64,000 nt of DNA from Marinimicrococcus flavescens (GCA_029211145.1 JARGEQ010000082.1:1-64000), one strand, 5' to 3'; positions 46,053 to 63,114 are shown, counted from the stretch's first letter. Numbers and translations: made by a program. Notes: generated by a model from the letters alone, not told the origin.

Positions 46053-46190
46053 CAAGTAGATCAGGGAGGCTAGACGTCTGGAAACGCAGAAGCTCGGGGG
46101 CTTCTTGTAGGTCCAAGCCATCGGCCCGAACCAGCGCCGGCGAACCGGCGCCACGGCAAGAGCGTCCAGAACCGCACCCTTGCCTCACTT
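46026..46190 (-). ncRNA. Candidate structured non-coding RNA
   Basis: On the minus strand, about 165 bases between the msrP end and the LysR gene fold into several stable parts: a hairpin GGCGCCGG-UUCG-CCGGCGCU, a 10-pair hairpin GGUUCGGGCC-GAU-GGCUUGGACC, a hairpin AGAAGC...GCUUCU, a closing helix in which UCUGGA pairs with UCCAGA and AAGU with ACUU, and a final intrinsic terminator. No gene lies downstream for it to control, so a trans-acting RNA is more likely than a riboswitch. A weak promoter-like pair (TGGCAA, 17 bases, TATCTG) lies upstream at 46192-46220. I do not recognise the family: it lacks the SRP RNA and RNase P signatures and does not fold as the single rod of 6S RNA. Confidence 0.4.
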
Positions 46191-46230
46191 CACAGATAGT
46201 GTGCTACCGGCGTTTTGCCACCCCGGCTAG

Positions 46231-46263
46231 GGGCATTCCGGAAGGATTTTTTCCGGAATGCCC
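46231..46263. repeat. Perfect 13-base inverted repeat
   Basis: GGGCATTCCGGAA (46231-46243) and TTCCGGAATGCCC (46251-46263) pair perfectly around a seven-base loop, starting 15 bases past the LysR stop. There is no T run beyond the stem on either strand, so it is an atypical terminator or an mRNA 3'-end stabiliser. Confidence 0.6.
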
Positions 46264-46277
46264 ATGCTGGCGCGGTG

Positions 46278-47183
46278 CTACCAGACCGGCTGGGCCGCTA
46301 CCTTCTCGAGAAGGAAGTCGCGGAACACGGCGACGCGCTTGGAGCTGCGCAGTTCCTCGGGATAGACGAAATAGGCGCTGAAGCTGGGGCCGTCGACCGA
46401 CGGCAGGAGGCACTGCAGCCGCCCGCTGGACGTCGCCAGATAGTCGGGTAGCGAGGCGAGGCCCAGCCCGCTCTCGGCGGCGCGCAGCATGCCGTAGACA
46501 TTGTTGATGAGCAGCGAAGCCTCGCGCGGCTTCACGTTCTCCAGCTCCTCGCGTCCCGCGAAGAGGATCCAGTTGAGGGGGGCGATCACCCCCGGGCTTT
46601 CCTCGCTGTAAGCGATGAGCCGGTGGTCGTCGAGATCGGCCGTCGTCTCGGGCATGCCGTGCCGCTCGACATAGCCGGGCGAGCCGTAGATGTGGGTGTG
46701 CACGGTCATCAGGCGGCGCTGGATCAGGTCGGCCTGGGTCGGCCGCTGCATTCGCACCGCCACATCGGCCTGCCGCATGCTCAGGTCGACCTCGCCGTCG
46801 GTCACCAGCAGCGACACGGTGATCTCGGGATAGCGGTCGAGGAATTCGGCCAGATGCGAGGTCAGCCACACCGTGCCGACGCCCACCGTCGTGCTGATCC
46901 GCAGATGGCCTGCCGGCACGTCCCGGCTCTCGCGCAGCGCGGTCTGTGCCGCCGCCATGCGCTTGGCAACCTCGCGGGCGGTCTCCAGCAGGATCTCGCC
47001 CTGCTCGGTGAGCACCAGACCGCGAGCGTGCCGGTGGAACAGCGGCGAGCCCAGATCTTCCTCGAGAGCACCTATCTGGCGGCTGATCGCGGACTGGCTC
47101 AGTCCCAGCCGATCCGCCGCGCGCGTGAAGCTCCCGGCTTCCGCAACCACGTGGAAGATGCGGACCCGGTCCCAGTCGATCAT
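46278..47183 (-). CDS. LysR-family transcription regulator
   Basis: The 301-residue protein has the N-terminal winged helix-turn-helix (FHVVAEAGSFTRAADRLGLSQ, then SAISRQIGALEEDLGSPLFHR) and a C-terminal periplasmic-binding-like effector domain with VGVGTVWLTSHLAEFLDRYP and MRQADVAVRM. It follows trxB by 40 bases on the same strand, an arrangement common in alphaproteobacteria. The effector and targets are unknown; autoregulation and control of a neighbouring gene are common in the family. Confidence 0.92.
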   Translation of the reverse strand: MIDWDRVRIFHVVAEAGSFTRAADRLGLSQSAISRQIGALEEDLGSPLFHRHARGLVLTEQGEILLETAREVAKRMAAAQTALRESRDVPAGHLRISTTVGVGTVWLTSHLAEFLDRYPEITVSLLVTDGEVDLSMRQADVAVRMQRPTQADLIQRRLMTVHTHIYGSPGYVERHGMPETTADLDDHRLIAYSEESPGVIAPLNWILFAGREELENVKPREASLLINNVYGMLRAAESGLGLASLPDYLATSSGRLQCLLPSVDGPSFSAYFVYPEELRSSKRVAVFRDFLLEKVAAQPVW

Positions 47184-47223
47184 TCAGCCACCTGCCTTGT
47201 CGTCTTGTCGTTGAGAGGCCGTC

Positions 47224-48234
<1,011 letters not shown>

Positions 48235-48271
48235 TCACGAGCCGGGATGGGCGGGGGCGGGCCGGCCGGCC

Positions 48272-48748
48272 TCACCCATACTTGACCTCGAGGATCTCGA
48301 AGTAGCGGACGCCGCGCGGCGTGGTCACCTCGATGGTGTCGCCGGCTTCCTTGCCGAGCATGGCCTGGGCGACCGGCGAGGCGATCGACAACAGGCCCTT
48401 GGCGATCTCCGACTCCTCGGGGCCGACGATCTGGTAGGCGACCTCCTCGTCGGTCTCCTCATCGACCAGCCGAACCCGGGCGCCGAACAGCACCTTGGAG
48501 CCCGAGAGCTGCCTGATATCGATGATCTCGGCGCGGCCGAGCTTGTCCTCGAGCTCGATGACCCGGCCCTCGATGAAACCCTGGCGTTCCCGTGCCGCGT
48601 GGTATTCGGCGTTCTCGGAAAGGTCCCCATGAGCGCGCGCCTCGGCGATCGCCACGATCACGGCAGGCCGCTCTTCGCTCTTGAGACGCTTCAGCTCGGC
48701 ACTGAGGCGTGCATGCCCTTCGGGAGTCATCGGGATCTTGTTGGACAT
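48272..48748 (-). CDS. greA: Transcription elongation factor GreA
   Basis: The 158-residue protein enters the secondary channel of RNA polymerase and stimulates cleavage of backtracked RNA. The N-terminal coiled coil ([20 protein letters not shown]) carries the two tip acidic residues in [13 protein letters not shown]. The C-terminal FKBP-like domain ([28 protein letters not shown]) is complete. It follows carB by 73 bases, the common carA-carB-greA order. Confidence 0.96.
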   Translation of the reverse strand: MSNKIPMTPEGHARLSAELKRLKSEERPAVIVAIAEARAHGDLSENAEYHAARERQGFIEGRVIELEDKLGRAEIIDIRQLSGSKVLFGARVRLVDEETDEEVAYQIVGPEESEIAKGLLSIASPVAQAMLGKEAGDTIEVTTPRGVRYFEILEVKYG

Positions 48749-48821
48749 GGCCCTGCCAATTTCACGGTTGGCGACAAAAAAATACCGAGCCGGCGGCCAT
48801 TACAGCCGCCGGCGCGGGATC

Positions 48822-52079
<3,258 letters not shown>

Positions 52080-52085
52080 GGGAGC

Positions 52086-53243
<1,158 letters not shown>

Positions 53244-53421
53244 AGCGGATCTGATTCCGAATGTTCGGACGTGGGAAGGGCGAGTGCCACCGGAGCAGGG
53301 CTCGCGATTGCGGCGGTTGTAACACCAGCGGCCTTGCCGTCAAGCAAGGCTTCCCTCTCAAGACAGTTTCGGCAGCGCCGGCCGATTCGCGGTACCCTGA
53401 TGGTGCCGCGGCATCAAAGGC

Positions 53422-53895
53422 GTGGTGGAGTTTCGAGCTTTGCTACGTGAACGACTTCAGGCCGCCCTCAAGACAGCCAGCGCGTCTGGCGACGAGCGGG
53501 CGGCGGCGACCCTTCGCCTGGTGATGGCAGCCCTCAAGGAGCGCGATCACAGCGCCCGCGACAGTGGCGCGCAGGAGCGGGTCGAGGACGAGGAGATTCT
53601 CGCCATGCTCCGCGACATGGTGGAGCAGCGGCGCCAGGAGATCGGCCGCTGCGAGAGTTGCGCCAGGGTCGATCTGGCCGAGAAGGAGGCCGAGGAGATC
53701 GGCATTCTGGAGAGCTTCCTGCCGCCTCGCCTGTCCGAGGCGGAGATCGACGCGGCCGCCGAGGAGGCCATCCGCACGCTGGGTGCCACCCGGCTCAAGG
53801 ACTGTGGCCGGGTGATCGCCACCCTCAAGGAGCAGTTCAGCGACCAGCTCGACCTCGCTTGCGCCAAGCGGATCGTTTGCGAGAAGCTGCACTGA
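53422..53895 (+). CDS. GatB/YqeY domain-containing protein
   Basis: The 157-residue protein is the free-standing YqeY form of the C-terminal domain of amidotransferase subunit GatB. LRERLQAALKTASASGDERA and TLRLVMAALKERDHSARD match the N-terminal helices, and ILESFLPPRLSEAEIDAA the C-terminal part. A tRNA-linked role is assumed from the GatB relation but unproven. The start is one of two GTGs (53422, 53425). It precedes dnaG and rpoD, a common alphaproteobacterial order. Confidence 0.92.
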   Translation: MVEFRALLRERLQAALKTASASGDERAAATLRLVMAALKERDHSARDSGAQERVEDEEILAMLRDMVEQRRQEIGRCESCARVDLAEKEAEEIGILESFLPPRLSEAEIDAAAEEAIRTLGATRLKDCGRVIATLKEQFSDQLDLACAKRIVCEKLH

Positions 53896-53959
53896 TCGCG
53901 GCGTGGCAGTGACGCCCCGGCCGCCCGCAAGGGACGGCGGGGCCGGCAGGGAACGGGGT

Positions 53960-55774
53960 TTGGCGTTGGACACGGGACCATCCCTCGAGGACTTCAAGGC
54001 AAGGCTGCCGCTCGCCGACATCGTCGGGCGCTATGTGAGGCTCGTGCGCCGCGGCCGCGAGTTCGTCGGCCTGTGCCCGTTCCACAAGGAGAAGAGCCCC
54101 TCCTTCAACGTGGTCGAGGAGAAGGGCTTTTATCACTGCTTCGGTTGCGGCGCGCACGGCACCGCGATCGACTTCGTGATGGCCGCCGAGCGCCTGGAGT
54201 TTCCCGAAGCGATCGAGCGGCTGGCCGAGCTCACCGGGCTCGAGGCGCCGCGCCGGCGCAGCAGCCCCACGCCGCCCCCCGCACCCGGCCTGCACGAGGC
54301 CAACGAGGCGGCGGCCGCCTGGTTCGCCGCCACCCTGGCAGGCGAGGGCGGCCGGGAGGCGCGCGCCTATCTTGGGAGCCGCGGCCTCGACGCCGAGACA
54401 GCGCGCCGCTTCGGTCTGGGCTGCGCGCCCGCTGGCCGGACGGCGCTCAAGGCGGCGCTGCTGGCCCGGGGCTTTTCCGAGCAGATCCTCGTCGAGGTGG
54501 GCCTGCTGGTGCGCCCGGAGGACGGCGGCGACAGTTTCGACCGGTTCCGCCACCGGCTGATGTTCCCCATCCACGACGCGCGCGGCCGCATTGTGGGCTT
54601 CGGCGGCAGGGCGCTGGGCGACGCCAGGGCCAAATACCTGAACAGCCCGGAGACGCCCCTCTTCCACAAGGGCCGACTGCTCTACAACCTCGCCCAGGCG
54701 GCGCGGCCGGCCCGCGAGGCGGGCAACCTCCTCGTGGCCGAGGGCTACATGGACGTCATCGCGCTGGTGCGGTCCGGCCTCGCGCACGCCGTGGCACCGC
54801 TGGGCACTGCCATCACCGAGGAACAGTTCGAGATATTGTGGCGACTGGCTGACGAGCCGGTCTTGTGCCTCGACGGCGACGCTGCCGGCCTGCGCGCCGC
54901 CCACCGGGCGGCCGAGCGGGCGCTACCGCTGCTGCGCGCCGGGCGATCTTTGCGCTTCGCCCTGCTGCCGCCCGGCGAGGATCCCGACAGCCTGATGCGC
55001 GGAGGCGGCGCGGCGGCTCTCGCCGAGGCGGTCGGCCGTCCGCTGCCGCTGGTCGAGTTCCTGTGGCGGCGGGAATATGCGCAGGCTCAGCCCCTCGACA
55101 CGCCCGAACGCCGTGCCGCGCTGCAGGGCCGTCTGCGCGAGCTCGCCATGCAGGTCGCCGATCGCGAGGTGCGGGGGCATTACCTCGCGGCCTTTCGCGA
55201 GCGCACCGTTGCACTTTGGCCACGGCGGGAGAAAGGCGACCGGCGCGGGACGCCGCCGCCGATGGCCGGCGTGCTCGCGGCCCGCCCCCCGGACCCCGTC
55301 TTCACCGCGGAGCGGCGCCTGCTGGAGCCGCTTTTGCGAGAGCCGGCGCTGCTGCACGAGATCGAGGAGGACCTGGCGGCCATCGAGTGCCGCGAGCCGC
55401 GTCTCGAGAAGCTGCGGCAAGAGATCCTCGCTGCGTGGAGCGAGCAACCCGGGCTTGACGCGCGGGGTCTGCACGACCATCTGAGCCGTTACGGCTTCGC
55501 GGAACTGGCCGAACGCGTGCTCGCTGGCGGCCCGGTCGCGCTGGACGACGGAAACGAGCAGGGCGGTGCGGCGGCGCACGATGTGTGGCGGCGCATGGCC
55601 GTTCCTGTTCTCCGGCGCTCGGCGCAACGGCGTGAGCTGGAGGCGCTGGCGGCCGGTGACGGCCAGGGCCGTGATCGAGTCGGGGCCACTCTCGGCGGCC
55701 TCGACAGGCTGCTCAATGCGCGGGACGAGGACACCGGGATGGGTCTTCCCCACACTGGCAGGGCTACCGGGTGA
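53960..55774 (+). CDS. dnaG: DNA primase
   Basis: The protein of about 604 residues makes RNA primers at the replication fork. The N-terminal zinc ribbon is complete (LCPFHKEKSPSF, then YHCFGCGAHG: Cys-His-Cys-Cys). The TOPRIM core shows LLVAEGYMDVIAL and CLDGDAAGLRAAHRA, and a C-terminal helical region binds the helicase. The TTG at 53960 fits the usual family N terminus, which starts a few residues before LEDFKARLPLADIVGRYVRL; a GTG at 53903 would add 19 poorly conserved residues. It lies between the YqeY-like gene and rpoD. Confidence 0.94.
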   Translation: MALDTGPSLEDFKARLPLADIVGRYVRLVRRGREFVGLCPFHKEKSPSFNVVEEKGFYHCFGCGAHGTAIDFVMAAERLEFPEAIERLAELTGLEAPRRRSSPTPPPAPGLHEANEAAAAWFAATLAGEGGREARAYLGSRGLDAETARRFGLGCAPAGRTALKAALLARGFSEQILVEVGLLVRPEDGGDSFDRFRHRLMFPIHDARGRIVGFGGRALGDARAKYLNSPETPLFHKGRLLYNLAQAARPAREAGNLLVAEGYMDVIALVRSGLAHAVAPLGTAITEEQFEILWRLADEPVLCLDGDAAGLRAAHRAAERALPLLRAGRSLRFALLPPGEDPDSLMRGGGAAALAEAVGRPLPLVEFLWRREYAQAQPLDTPERRAALQGRLRELAMQVADREVRGHYLAAFRERTVALWPRREKGDRRGTPPPMAGVLAARPPDPVFTAERRLLEPLLREPALLHEIEEDLAAIECREPRLEKLRQEILAAWSEQPGLDARGLHDHLSRYGFAELAERVLAGGPVALDDGNEQGGAAAHDVWRRMAVPVLRRSAQRRELEALAAGDGQGRDRVGATLGGLDRLLNARDEDTGMGLPHTGRATG

Positions 55775-55864
55775 GACCGCCTGAAGGCGGGCACACCCTT
55801 CCCGCGCGCCGTGCGGCGGGCATCGAGGACGCGACCAGGTTTCGAGATCCAGGAGGAAGCTTGC

Positions 55865-57862
<1,998 letters not shown>

Positions 57863-57918
57863 CCTCGGACATCGAGGCCTGACGCAGGCCCGTTCGTCCG
57901 TCTTGCCGCATTCCCGCA

Positions 57919-57951
57919 GCGGGCGCCCCGGTCGGAGGCGCCCGCTTCTTT
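57919..57951 (+). terminator. Intrinsic terminator after rpoD
   Basis: GCGGGCGCC (57919-57927) and GGCGCCCGC (57937-57945) form a perfect nine-base stem, followed by TTCTTT. It lies 57 bases past the rpoD stop and probably ends the operon. Confidence 0.8.
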
Positions 57952-58034
57952 ACGGGTGGCAGCTTCACGCGCGGCTGGTAAGTTGCCGAAGCTGCGGGCG
58001 GACCCGGCGCCGGCTGATCGCACCGTTGGGAAGG

Positions 58035-58565
58035 ATGTCCATGATCACAGAGACTGTGGCGGCGCAGGACGTGCCGCTGGATCGTGACCTGTTCCTGCGC
58101 CAGCTCGTCCGCGAACTCTCGGGCGCTCTGGAAGACGTGGTGGGGCTGGAGGAAGCCTCCGGCTATATCAGCCTGGTGGGCGCTGCCATGGGCGAGCAGA
58201 TCGGGGCCAGCTACCGCCGGGCGCTCAAGGTGGAGCGGCTCGGGCGCGATCAGCTGGGTGCCGTGCTGGTCGACCTCAAGCGCCGCATCGAGGGCGATTT
58301 CTACATCATCGAGGAGACGCCCGAGCGGATCGTCCTGGGCAACCGGGCCTGCCCGTTCGCCGAGAAGGTGCTCGGCCGGCCGTCCATGTGCATGATGACG
58401 TCCAACGTTTTCGGCCGCATCGCGGCCGATACCGCCGGCTATGCCCGGGTGGAGATCGAGGCGGCGATCGCGCGCGGCGATCCGGGCTGCCGAGTGGTGA
58501 TCCATCTCGATCCGTCGACAGCTCCGGACGCTGGCGGCGGACGTGAGTACTTCCGCGTGTCCTGA
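58035..58565 (+). CDS. Methanogen output domain 1 (MetOD1)-like protein
   Basis: The 176-residue protein matches the small MetOD1 family, named from archaeal signalling proteins but found in many bacteria. The helical N-terminal half ([21 protein letters not shown]) is followed by [20 protein letters not shown] with two conserved cysteines, and a final strand region RVVIHLD. The Cys pattern suggests a redox or metal-sensing role, but this is inferred. The next gene, a hybrid kinase, starts five bases after its stop, so the two are probably co-transcribed and act in one signalling unit. Confidence 0.75.
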   Translation: MSMITETVAAQDVPLDRDLFLRQLVRELSGALEDVVGLEEASGYISLVGAAMGEQIGASYRRALKVERLGRDQLGAVLVDLKRRIEGDFYIIEETPERIVLGNRACPFAEKVLGRPSMCMMTSNVFGRIAADTAGYARVEIEAAIARGDPGCRVVIHLDPSTAPDAGGGREYFRVS

Positions 58566-58569
58566 GGCA

Positions 58570-61392
58570 ATGAGCCGCGACCCCCTGACGGCGAGGCTGC
58601 TCGGCCTGCTGAGCGAGCCGGCGCTGATGGTGACGCCGGACGGCGGGGTGCTGGCGTGGAACGCCGCTGCGCGCGTCATGCTGGGCCGCGGCGACGCCGT
58701 GCCCGCTAGTGTGCATGAACTCGCCGCCGACGCCGGGACAGTGGCCCCTCTACTGGTGCGCATGAGCGGCGCCACCAGCGCGCTCGGCAGCCTGACGCTG
58801 CGGCATGAGGACGGTACAGCGCTGCGCTTCAAGGTGGAGGGCGGCGTGGCGGCACTCGGCACCGATGGCCGGCCGCAGCAGCTGCTGCTGCGGCTGCGGC
58901 CCAGTGCCGACGAGCGCTCGCCTTTGCCCGTCCTCCGCCGGCAGATCGAGACGCTCAACCGCGAGATCCGCCGGCGCCATGCGGTCGAGGCCGATCTGCG
59001 CGCCAGCGAGGAGCGCTTTCGGCATCTGGCCGAAACGCTGCCGCAGCTCGTCTGGACCGCCTCTGCGGACGGCCGCATCGACTACCGCAACAGGCGCTGG
59101 CACGCGTTCACCGGCCTCGATGACGGCGCTTCCGGGAAACAGTGGATCAACCTGCTGCATCCGCAGGATCGCAAGGCGGCGCTGGCGCGCTGGCGCCACG
59201 CGGTCGAAAGCGGCTCGGCGCTCGAGACGGAGCTGCGGCTGCGCGGGGCGGACGGCACCTACCACTGGTTCCTCGCCCGGGCGGTGCCCACGGGCGGCCC
59301 GGCGGGCGCCGCCGGTCGCTGGTTGGGCTCGCTCACCGACATCAGCGAGATCGCCGCCGCCCGCGAGACCCTGGCGCGGGGCCGCGAGGAGCTCGAGCTT
59401 CTGGTGCGCAAACGCACCGAGCAGCTCGCCGCGAGCAACCGCTTCCTCGAGCGGGAGGTCGAGCAGCGCCGCCGGACCCAGGAAGCGCTGGAGGCACGCG
59501 AGCGCGAGCTGAGGGCGAGCGAGGCGCGCTACCGCGCGTTCTTCGAGAACAGCGACGAGGCGCTGTTCCTCCTCGACGCGCTGCCGGACGGCCGTATCGA
59601 GGTAGGCGCCACCAACCCGGCCCATGCGCGCATCACCGGTCTGCCCGCCGACATGGCAGCAGGCCGGGACCCGCGCGATCTCTGGCCCTCACCGGCGGCC
59701 GAGGAGCTCGTGGCCCAGGTCCGGGCCTGCGTTGCGGCTGGCCGGCCGCTGCGGTTCGAGCAGGTGATGGAGCTGCCGGGCGGCCGGCGCGAGCTCGAGA
59801 CCATTCTCGTGCCGGTGCCCGAGCAGGGCATGCAGGGCACACGGATCCTCGGCAGCGCCCGCGACGTCACGGAGCAGCGCCGGGCCGAGGCGACGCTGCG
59901 CCAGGCCCAGAAGATGGAGGCAGTAGGCCAGCTTACCGGTGGCGTCGCTCACGATTTCAACAATCTTCTCCAGGTCATCTGGAGCAGCCTCGAGCTGCTC
60001 GACCGCGAGCTCGCCGAAGGAAGCACCGGCCGCCGCCAGCTCGCCAGCGCCAGGGATGCGGTGGAACGCGGCAAGCGGCTCAACGGCCAGCTCCTGGCCT
60101 TCGCGCGCCGCCAGCCGCTGGCCCCTGTGGGCGTCGCCCTCAAGAAGGTGCTCGACGACATCGTCGAGCTGCTGCGCCGGACCCTGGGCGAGAGGATCCG
60201 CATCGAGACGGCGCTGGCGGAGGATCTATGGCCGGTGCTGGTCGATCGCACGCAGCTCGAGAACGCGCTCTTGAACCTCGCGGTCAATGCCCGCGACGCG
60301 ATGGGCGGGGAAGGCCTGCTGCGGATCACGGCAGCCAACCGCACGGTGGGCGCCGCCGGCGGCGAGCTGGAGCCCGGCTCCTATGTCGAGCTGGCCGTCG
60401 AGGACAGCGGCTGCGGCATGCCGCCGGAGGTGCTGGCTCGCGTGTTCGAGCCGTTCTTCACCACCAAGGCCGAAGGGCAGGGCACCGGCCTCGGCCTCAG
60501 CATGGTCTACGGATTCGTCAAGCAGTCCAAGGGCCAGGTGACGATCGACAGCAGCCCGGGCCGCGGCACCACGGTGCGGCTGGCGCTGCCGCGCGGCAGC
60601 ACGCTTGCCGAGCCCGCAGCGCCCTTCCTGGCGGATGCCACCGGCGGGCGCGAGCGCATTCTCCTGGTCGAGGACAACGAGGCGGTGCGCGAGGCGGTGG
60701 CGGAGCTGCTGCGCATGCTGGGCTACGAGCTCGAGCAGGCGGCCGGCGGCGAGCAGGCGCTGGCCATACTGGAAGCCGGGCTCGAGGTCGATCTGCTGTT
60801 CACCGACGTGATGATGCCCGGCGCGCTGGATGGCGGCGAGCTGGCACGCCGGGCGCGCCTGCTCCGCCCCGGGCTGGCAGTCCTCTTCAGCTCCGGCCAT
60901 GCCGGCGCCAGCCTGCTGCGCGACGGCCGGCTCGAGCCCGGCGTGACGCTGCTGAACAAGCCTTATGGCGCTGCGGAGCTCGATCTCAAGATCCGCGAGG
61001 CGCTGGCCGCCTCGGCCGGTCGGGCTGGAGCGGCCCGGCCACGGCTCCTGGTGGTCGAGGACGATGTGCTGATCCTCCTCGATCTCGTGCAGAGCCTCGA
61101 GGCGGCAGGCTTCGAGGTCGAGGAGGCCGCCAGCGCCGCGCAGGCCCGCGAGGTGCTCGAGCGCGTGCCTGTCGCGGCCCTGGTGACCGACCTTCGTCTT
61201 CCCGACGGCTGCGGCGAGGAGCTGGCGGCGGCGGCCCGCCGCAGGATACCGGCGCTGCCGGTGGTGTTCGCCACCGGCGGCGATACCGTCGAGCTGCTCC
61301 GGCGCCAGGCCGGCACGCCGGTCCGGGTGCTGGCCAAGCCCTACCGCAACGAGGAGCTGCTGCGCAGCCTCGCCGAGCTCGGCGTCGGCTGA
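58570..61392 (+). CDS. PAS-domain hybrid histidine kinase with two receiver domains
   Basis: The 940-residue protein has no clear membrane span, so it should sense a cytoplasmic signal. Order: a weak PAS-like N terminus ([20 protein letters not shown]), a PAS/PAC pair ([20 protein letters not shown]), a coiled linker, a second PAS ([20 protein letters not shown]), the HisKA dimer with His461 in [12 protein letters not shown], a HATPase domain ([26 protein letters not shown]), and two receivers with phospho-acceptors at about Asp746 ([10 protein letters not shown]) and Asp874 (LVTDLRLPD). Both receivers keep the acidic pair (VEDN, VEDD). No DNA-binding output domain is visible, so phosphate is probably passed on or removed internally. 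Confidence 0.92.
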   Translation: MSRDPLTARLLGLLSEPALMVTPDGGVLAWNAAARVMLGRGDAVPASVHELAADAGTVAPLLVRMSGATSALGSLTLRHEDGTALRFKVEGGVAALGTDGRPQQLLLRLRPSADERSPLPVLRRQIETLNREIRRRHAVEADLRASEERFRHLAETLPQLVWTASADGRIDYRNRRWHAFTGLDDGASGKQWINLLHPQDRKAALARWRHAVESGSALETELRLRGADGTYHWFLARAVPTGGPAGAAGRWLGSLTDISEIAAARETLARGREELELLVRKRTEQLAASNRFLEREVEQRRRTQEALEARERELRASEARYRAFFENSDEALFLLDALPDGRIEVGATNPAHARITGLPADMAAGRDPRDLWPSPAAEELVAQVRACVAAGRPLRFEQVMELPGGRRELETILVPVPEQGMQGTRILGSARDVTEQRRAEATLRQAQKMEAVGQLTGGVAHDFNNLLQVIWSSLELLDRELAEGSTGRRQLASARDAVERGKRLNGQLLAFARRQPLAPVGVALKKVLDDIVELLRRTLGERIRIETALAEDLWPVLVDRTQLENALLNLAVNARDAMGGEGLLRITAANRTVGAAGGELEPGSYVELAVEDSGCGMPPEVLARVFEPFFTTKAEGQGTGLGLSMVYGFVKQSKGQVTIDSSPGRGTTVRLALPRGSTLAEPAAPFLADATGGRERILLVEDNEAVREAVAELLRMLGYELEQAAGGEQALAILEAGLEVDLLFTDVMMPGALDGGELARRARLLRPGLAVLFSSGHAGASLLRDGRLEPGVTLLNKPYGAAELDLKIREALAASAGRAGAARPRLLVVEDDVLILLDLVQSLEAAGFEVEEAASAAQAREVLERVPVAALVTDLRLPDGCGEELAAAARRRIPALPVVFATGGDTVELLRRQAGTPVRVLAKPYRNEELLRSLAELGVG

Positions 61393-61440
61393 CGGCCGGG
61401 TTGGCAAGTCTCGTGGAGCGTGCCTATATGCGGCCGCGCC

Positions 61441-61516
61441 GGGCCCGTAGCTCAGCGGTTAGAGCTGACCGCTCATAACGGTCTGGTCGCAGGTTCGAAT
61501 CCTGCCGGGCCCACCA
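61441..61516 (+). tRNA. tRNA with CAU anticodon, probably tRNA-Ile2
   Basis: The 76 bases fold as a full cloverleaf: acceptor GGGCCCG with CGGGCCC, anticodon stem ACCG/CGGT around the loop CTCATAA, T-arm CAGG-TTCGAAT-CCTG, and an encoded CCA end. The anticodon is CAT. Overall similarity to the E. coli ileX type (GTTAGAGC, CTCATAA, CTTGGTCGC-like variable loop here CTGGTCGC) suggests a tRNA-Ile2 that TilS converts to read AUA, rather than elongator or initiator methionine tRNA. Confidence 0.92.
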
Positions 61517-61546
61517 GGCGCAGCTGCCTTCTTGCCGGGAGGATCC

Positions 61547-62428
61547 ATGGCCGTCGCCGCTGCACCCGCCGGGCGCGACCGTCCGCTCCTCGGCATCGGC
61601 CTGATGTGCCTGGCCGTCCTCTGCCTCACCGTTCAGGATTCGACCGCCAAACATCTGGCCCTGAGTTATCCGCTGGGCGAGGTGGTGTGGGCGCGCTACG
61701 CCTTCAACCTGGTCTTCCTCCTGCCACTTCTCGCCGTCGCCGGGCACCGCGCGCCCTGGCGCTCGGCGCGACCGGGCCTGCAGATGCTGCGCGGCGTGGC
61801 GATGATCACCGCCACGGGCCTGATGTTCCTCTCGGTGAGCCTGCTGCCGCTGGCCGAGACCTATGCCATCTCCTTCCTCGCCCCGCTCTTCGTCGCCGGC
61901 CTCGCCGTGCCGGCGCTCGGCGAGAAGGTGACCCCGCGGCGTTGGGCCGCCATCGCCCTGGGCTTTCTCGGCGTGCTGGTGGTGGCCCGGCCGGGGACGG
62001 GGATTCTCGGTCCGGCAGCGCTGGCGCCGGTTGCCATGGCCTTCTTCTTCGCCGTCTACCAGCTGGCCACCCGCCGGCTCGCCGCCTTCGACCACCCCTA
62101 CACCACCATGTTCTTCTCCGCCGGCATCGGCACCGCGCTCACCAGCCTGGTGCTGCCGTCCCTGTTCGTCCTGCCGGCACCCGGCGACTGGGTCCTCATG
62201 GGCGTCATGGGGCTGCTCGGGCTCGCCGGCCAGCTCGCCATGATCCGCGCCTTCGCGTTTGGCGACGCGTCGCTGATCGCTCCTTTCGTCTATACCCAGA
62301 TCCTTTGGGCGGTGGCGATCGGCTGGAGCGTCTTCGGCGACCTGCCGGACGCCTGGACGCTGGCCGGCGCCGCGATCGTGGTGAGCGGCGGCCTGTGGCT
62401 GCTGCGCCAGCAGGCGCGCGGCGGCTGA
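61547..62428 (+). CDS. EamA/DMT-family transporter
   Basis: The 293-residue inner-membrane protein has about ten hydrophobic spans arranged as two EamA repeats (the first around LTVQDSTAKHLALSYPLGEV, the second around VAMAFFFAVYQLATRRLA). Members export amino acids, nucleosides or other metabolites; the substrate cannot be read from the sequence. LAETYAISFLAPLFVAGLAV is a typical inner repeat segment. The ATG at 61547 follows GGGAGGATCC. It starts 30 bases after the tRNA. Confidence 0.88.
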   Translation: MAVAAAPAGRDRPLLGIGLMCLAVLCLTVQDSTAKHLALSYPLGEVVWARYAFNLVFLLPLLAVAGHRAPWRSARPGLQMLRGVAMITATGLMFLSVSLLPLAETYAISFLAPLFVAGLAVPALGEKVTPRRWAAIALGFLGVLVVARPGTGILGPAALAPVAMAFFFAVYQLATRRLAAFDHPYTTMFFSAGIGTALTSLVLPSLFVLPAPGDWVLMGVMGLLGLAGQLAMIRAFAFGDASLIAPFVYTQILWAVAIGWSVFGDLPDAWTLAGAAIVVSGGLWLLRQQARGG

Positions 62429-62517
62429 GGCAGCGCTTCACCGCCCGTTAACCCTCACGGGGTTAGGTTGCTCCTCGACGCGGCGGCCGTCGCCGCCGAA
62501 GCGGAGGGCCTGGGCCG

Positions 62518-63114
62518 ATGGTGGTGGAGCGAATCGAGCTGACACGCACCGAGACGGAGGCGCTGGAGCGCGACATCAACCTGCGCCGTCACGTCGAGCG
62601 CTATGCCACGGCACGGCAGTTCCTGTTCGGCACCGTGCTGGATGCGTCCTGCGGCGTCGGCTATGGCAGCTGGCTCTGCCAGAAGAACCCGGATGTCGAT
62701 CTGGTCCTGGGCATCGATGCCGATCCTGCGGCGGTCGCCTGGGCCCGCCAGCACTTCACCACCCAGAAGACCCGCTTCGAGTGCTGCCGGATCGAGGACT
62801 TCCCGGCCCGCAAGATCGACGTGCTGCTGTCGCTGGAGACCGTCGAGCATCTCGAGCACCCCGAGGCGCTGGCCGAGCTTGCCGGGCGCTGTGCTGCCGA
62901 GGAGGTCGTGGTCTCCTTCCCGCAGAAGAAGACCACGCACTACAACGGCTTCCACCGCTGGGACCTCTCCGCCCAGGATCTGCTCGACATGTTCACCGGC
63001 TTTGCCCGCACCGCCACCATCGACCAGAACAGCGACTATCTCCTGCTGCACCTGGTCCGCCTGCGTCCCCGCCACCATGCCGCCCGCCGCTGGCGGCTGG
63101 CCGAGGCAGGCTGA
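62518..63114 (+). CDS. Class I SAM-dependent methyltransferase
   Basis: The 198-residue protein has a Rossmann-like methyltransferase fold: motif I VLDASCGVGYGSWL at about residue 40, motif II VLGIDADPAAV, and LLSLETVEHLEHPEAL for motif IV and post regions. The substrate is unknown. Its stop overlaps the start of the next gene by one base (TGATG), and that gene is glycosyltransferase-like, so a role in polysaccharide or glycan modification is plausible. Confidence 0.82.
   Translation: MVVERIELTRTETEALERDINLRRHVERYATARQFLFGTVLDASCGVGYGSWLCQKNPDVDLVLGIDADPAAVAWARQHFTTQKTRFECCRIEDFPARKIDVLLSLETVEHLEHPEALAELAGRCAAEEVVVSFPQKKTTHYNGFHRWDLSAQDLLDMFTGFARTATIDQNSDYLLLHLVRLRPRHHAARRWRLAEAG

Noticed and set aside
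46026-46154. A short minus-strand frame beginning MAWTYKKPPSFCVSRRLA over the candidate RNA
   Set aside because: It runs through the intrinsic terminator and its T run, has no ribosome-binding site and matches no known peptide; the region is better explained as structured RNA.
46026-46190. Assignment of the candidate RNA as 6S, SRP RNA or tmRNA
   Set aside because: It forms several separate hairpins instead of one long rod with a central bubble, lacks the conserved SRP loop bases, and has no tRNA-like end.
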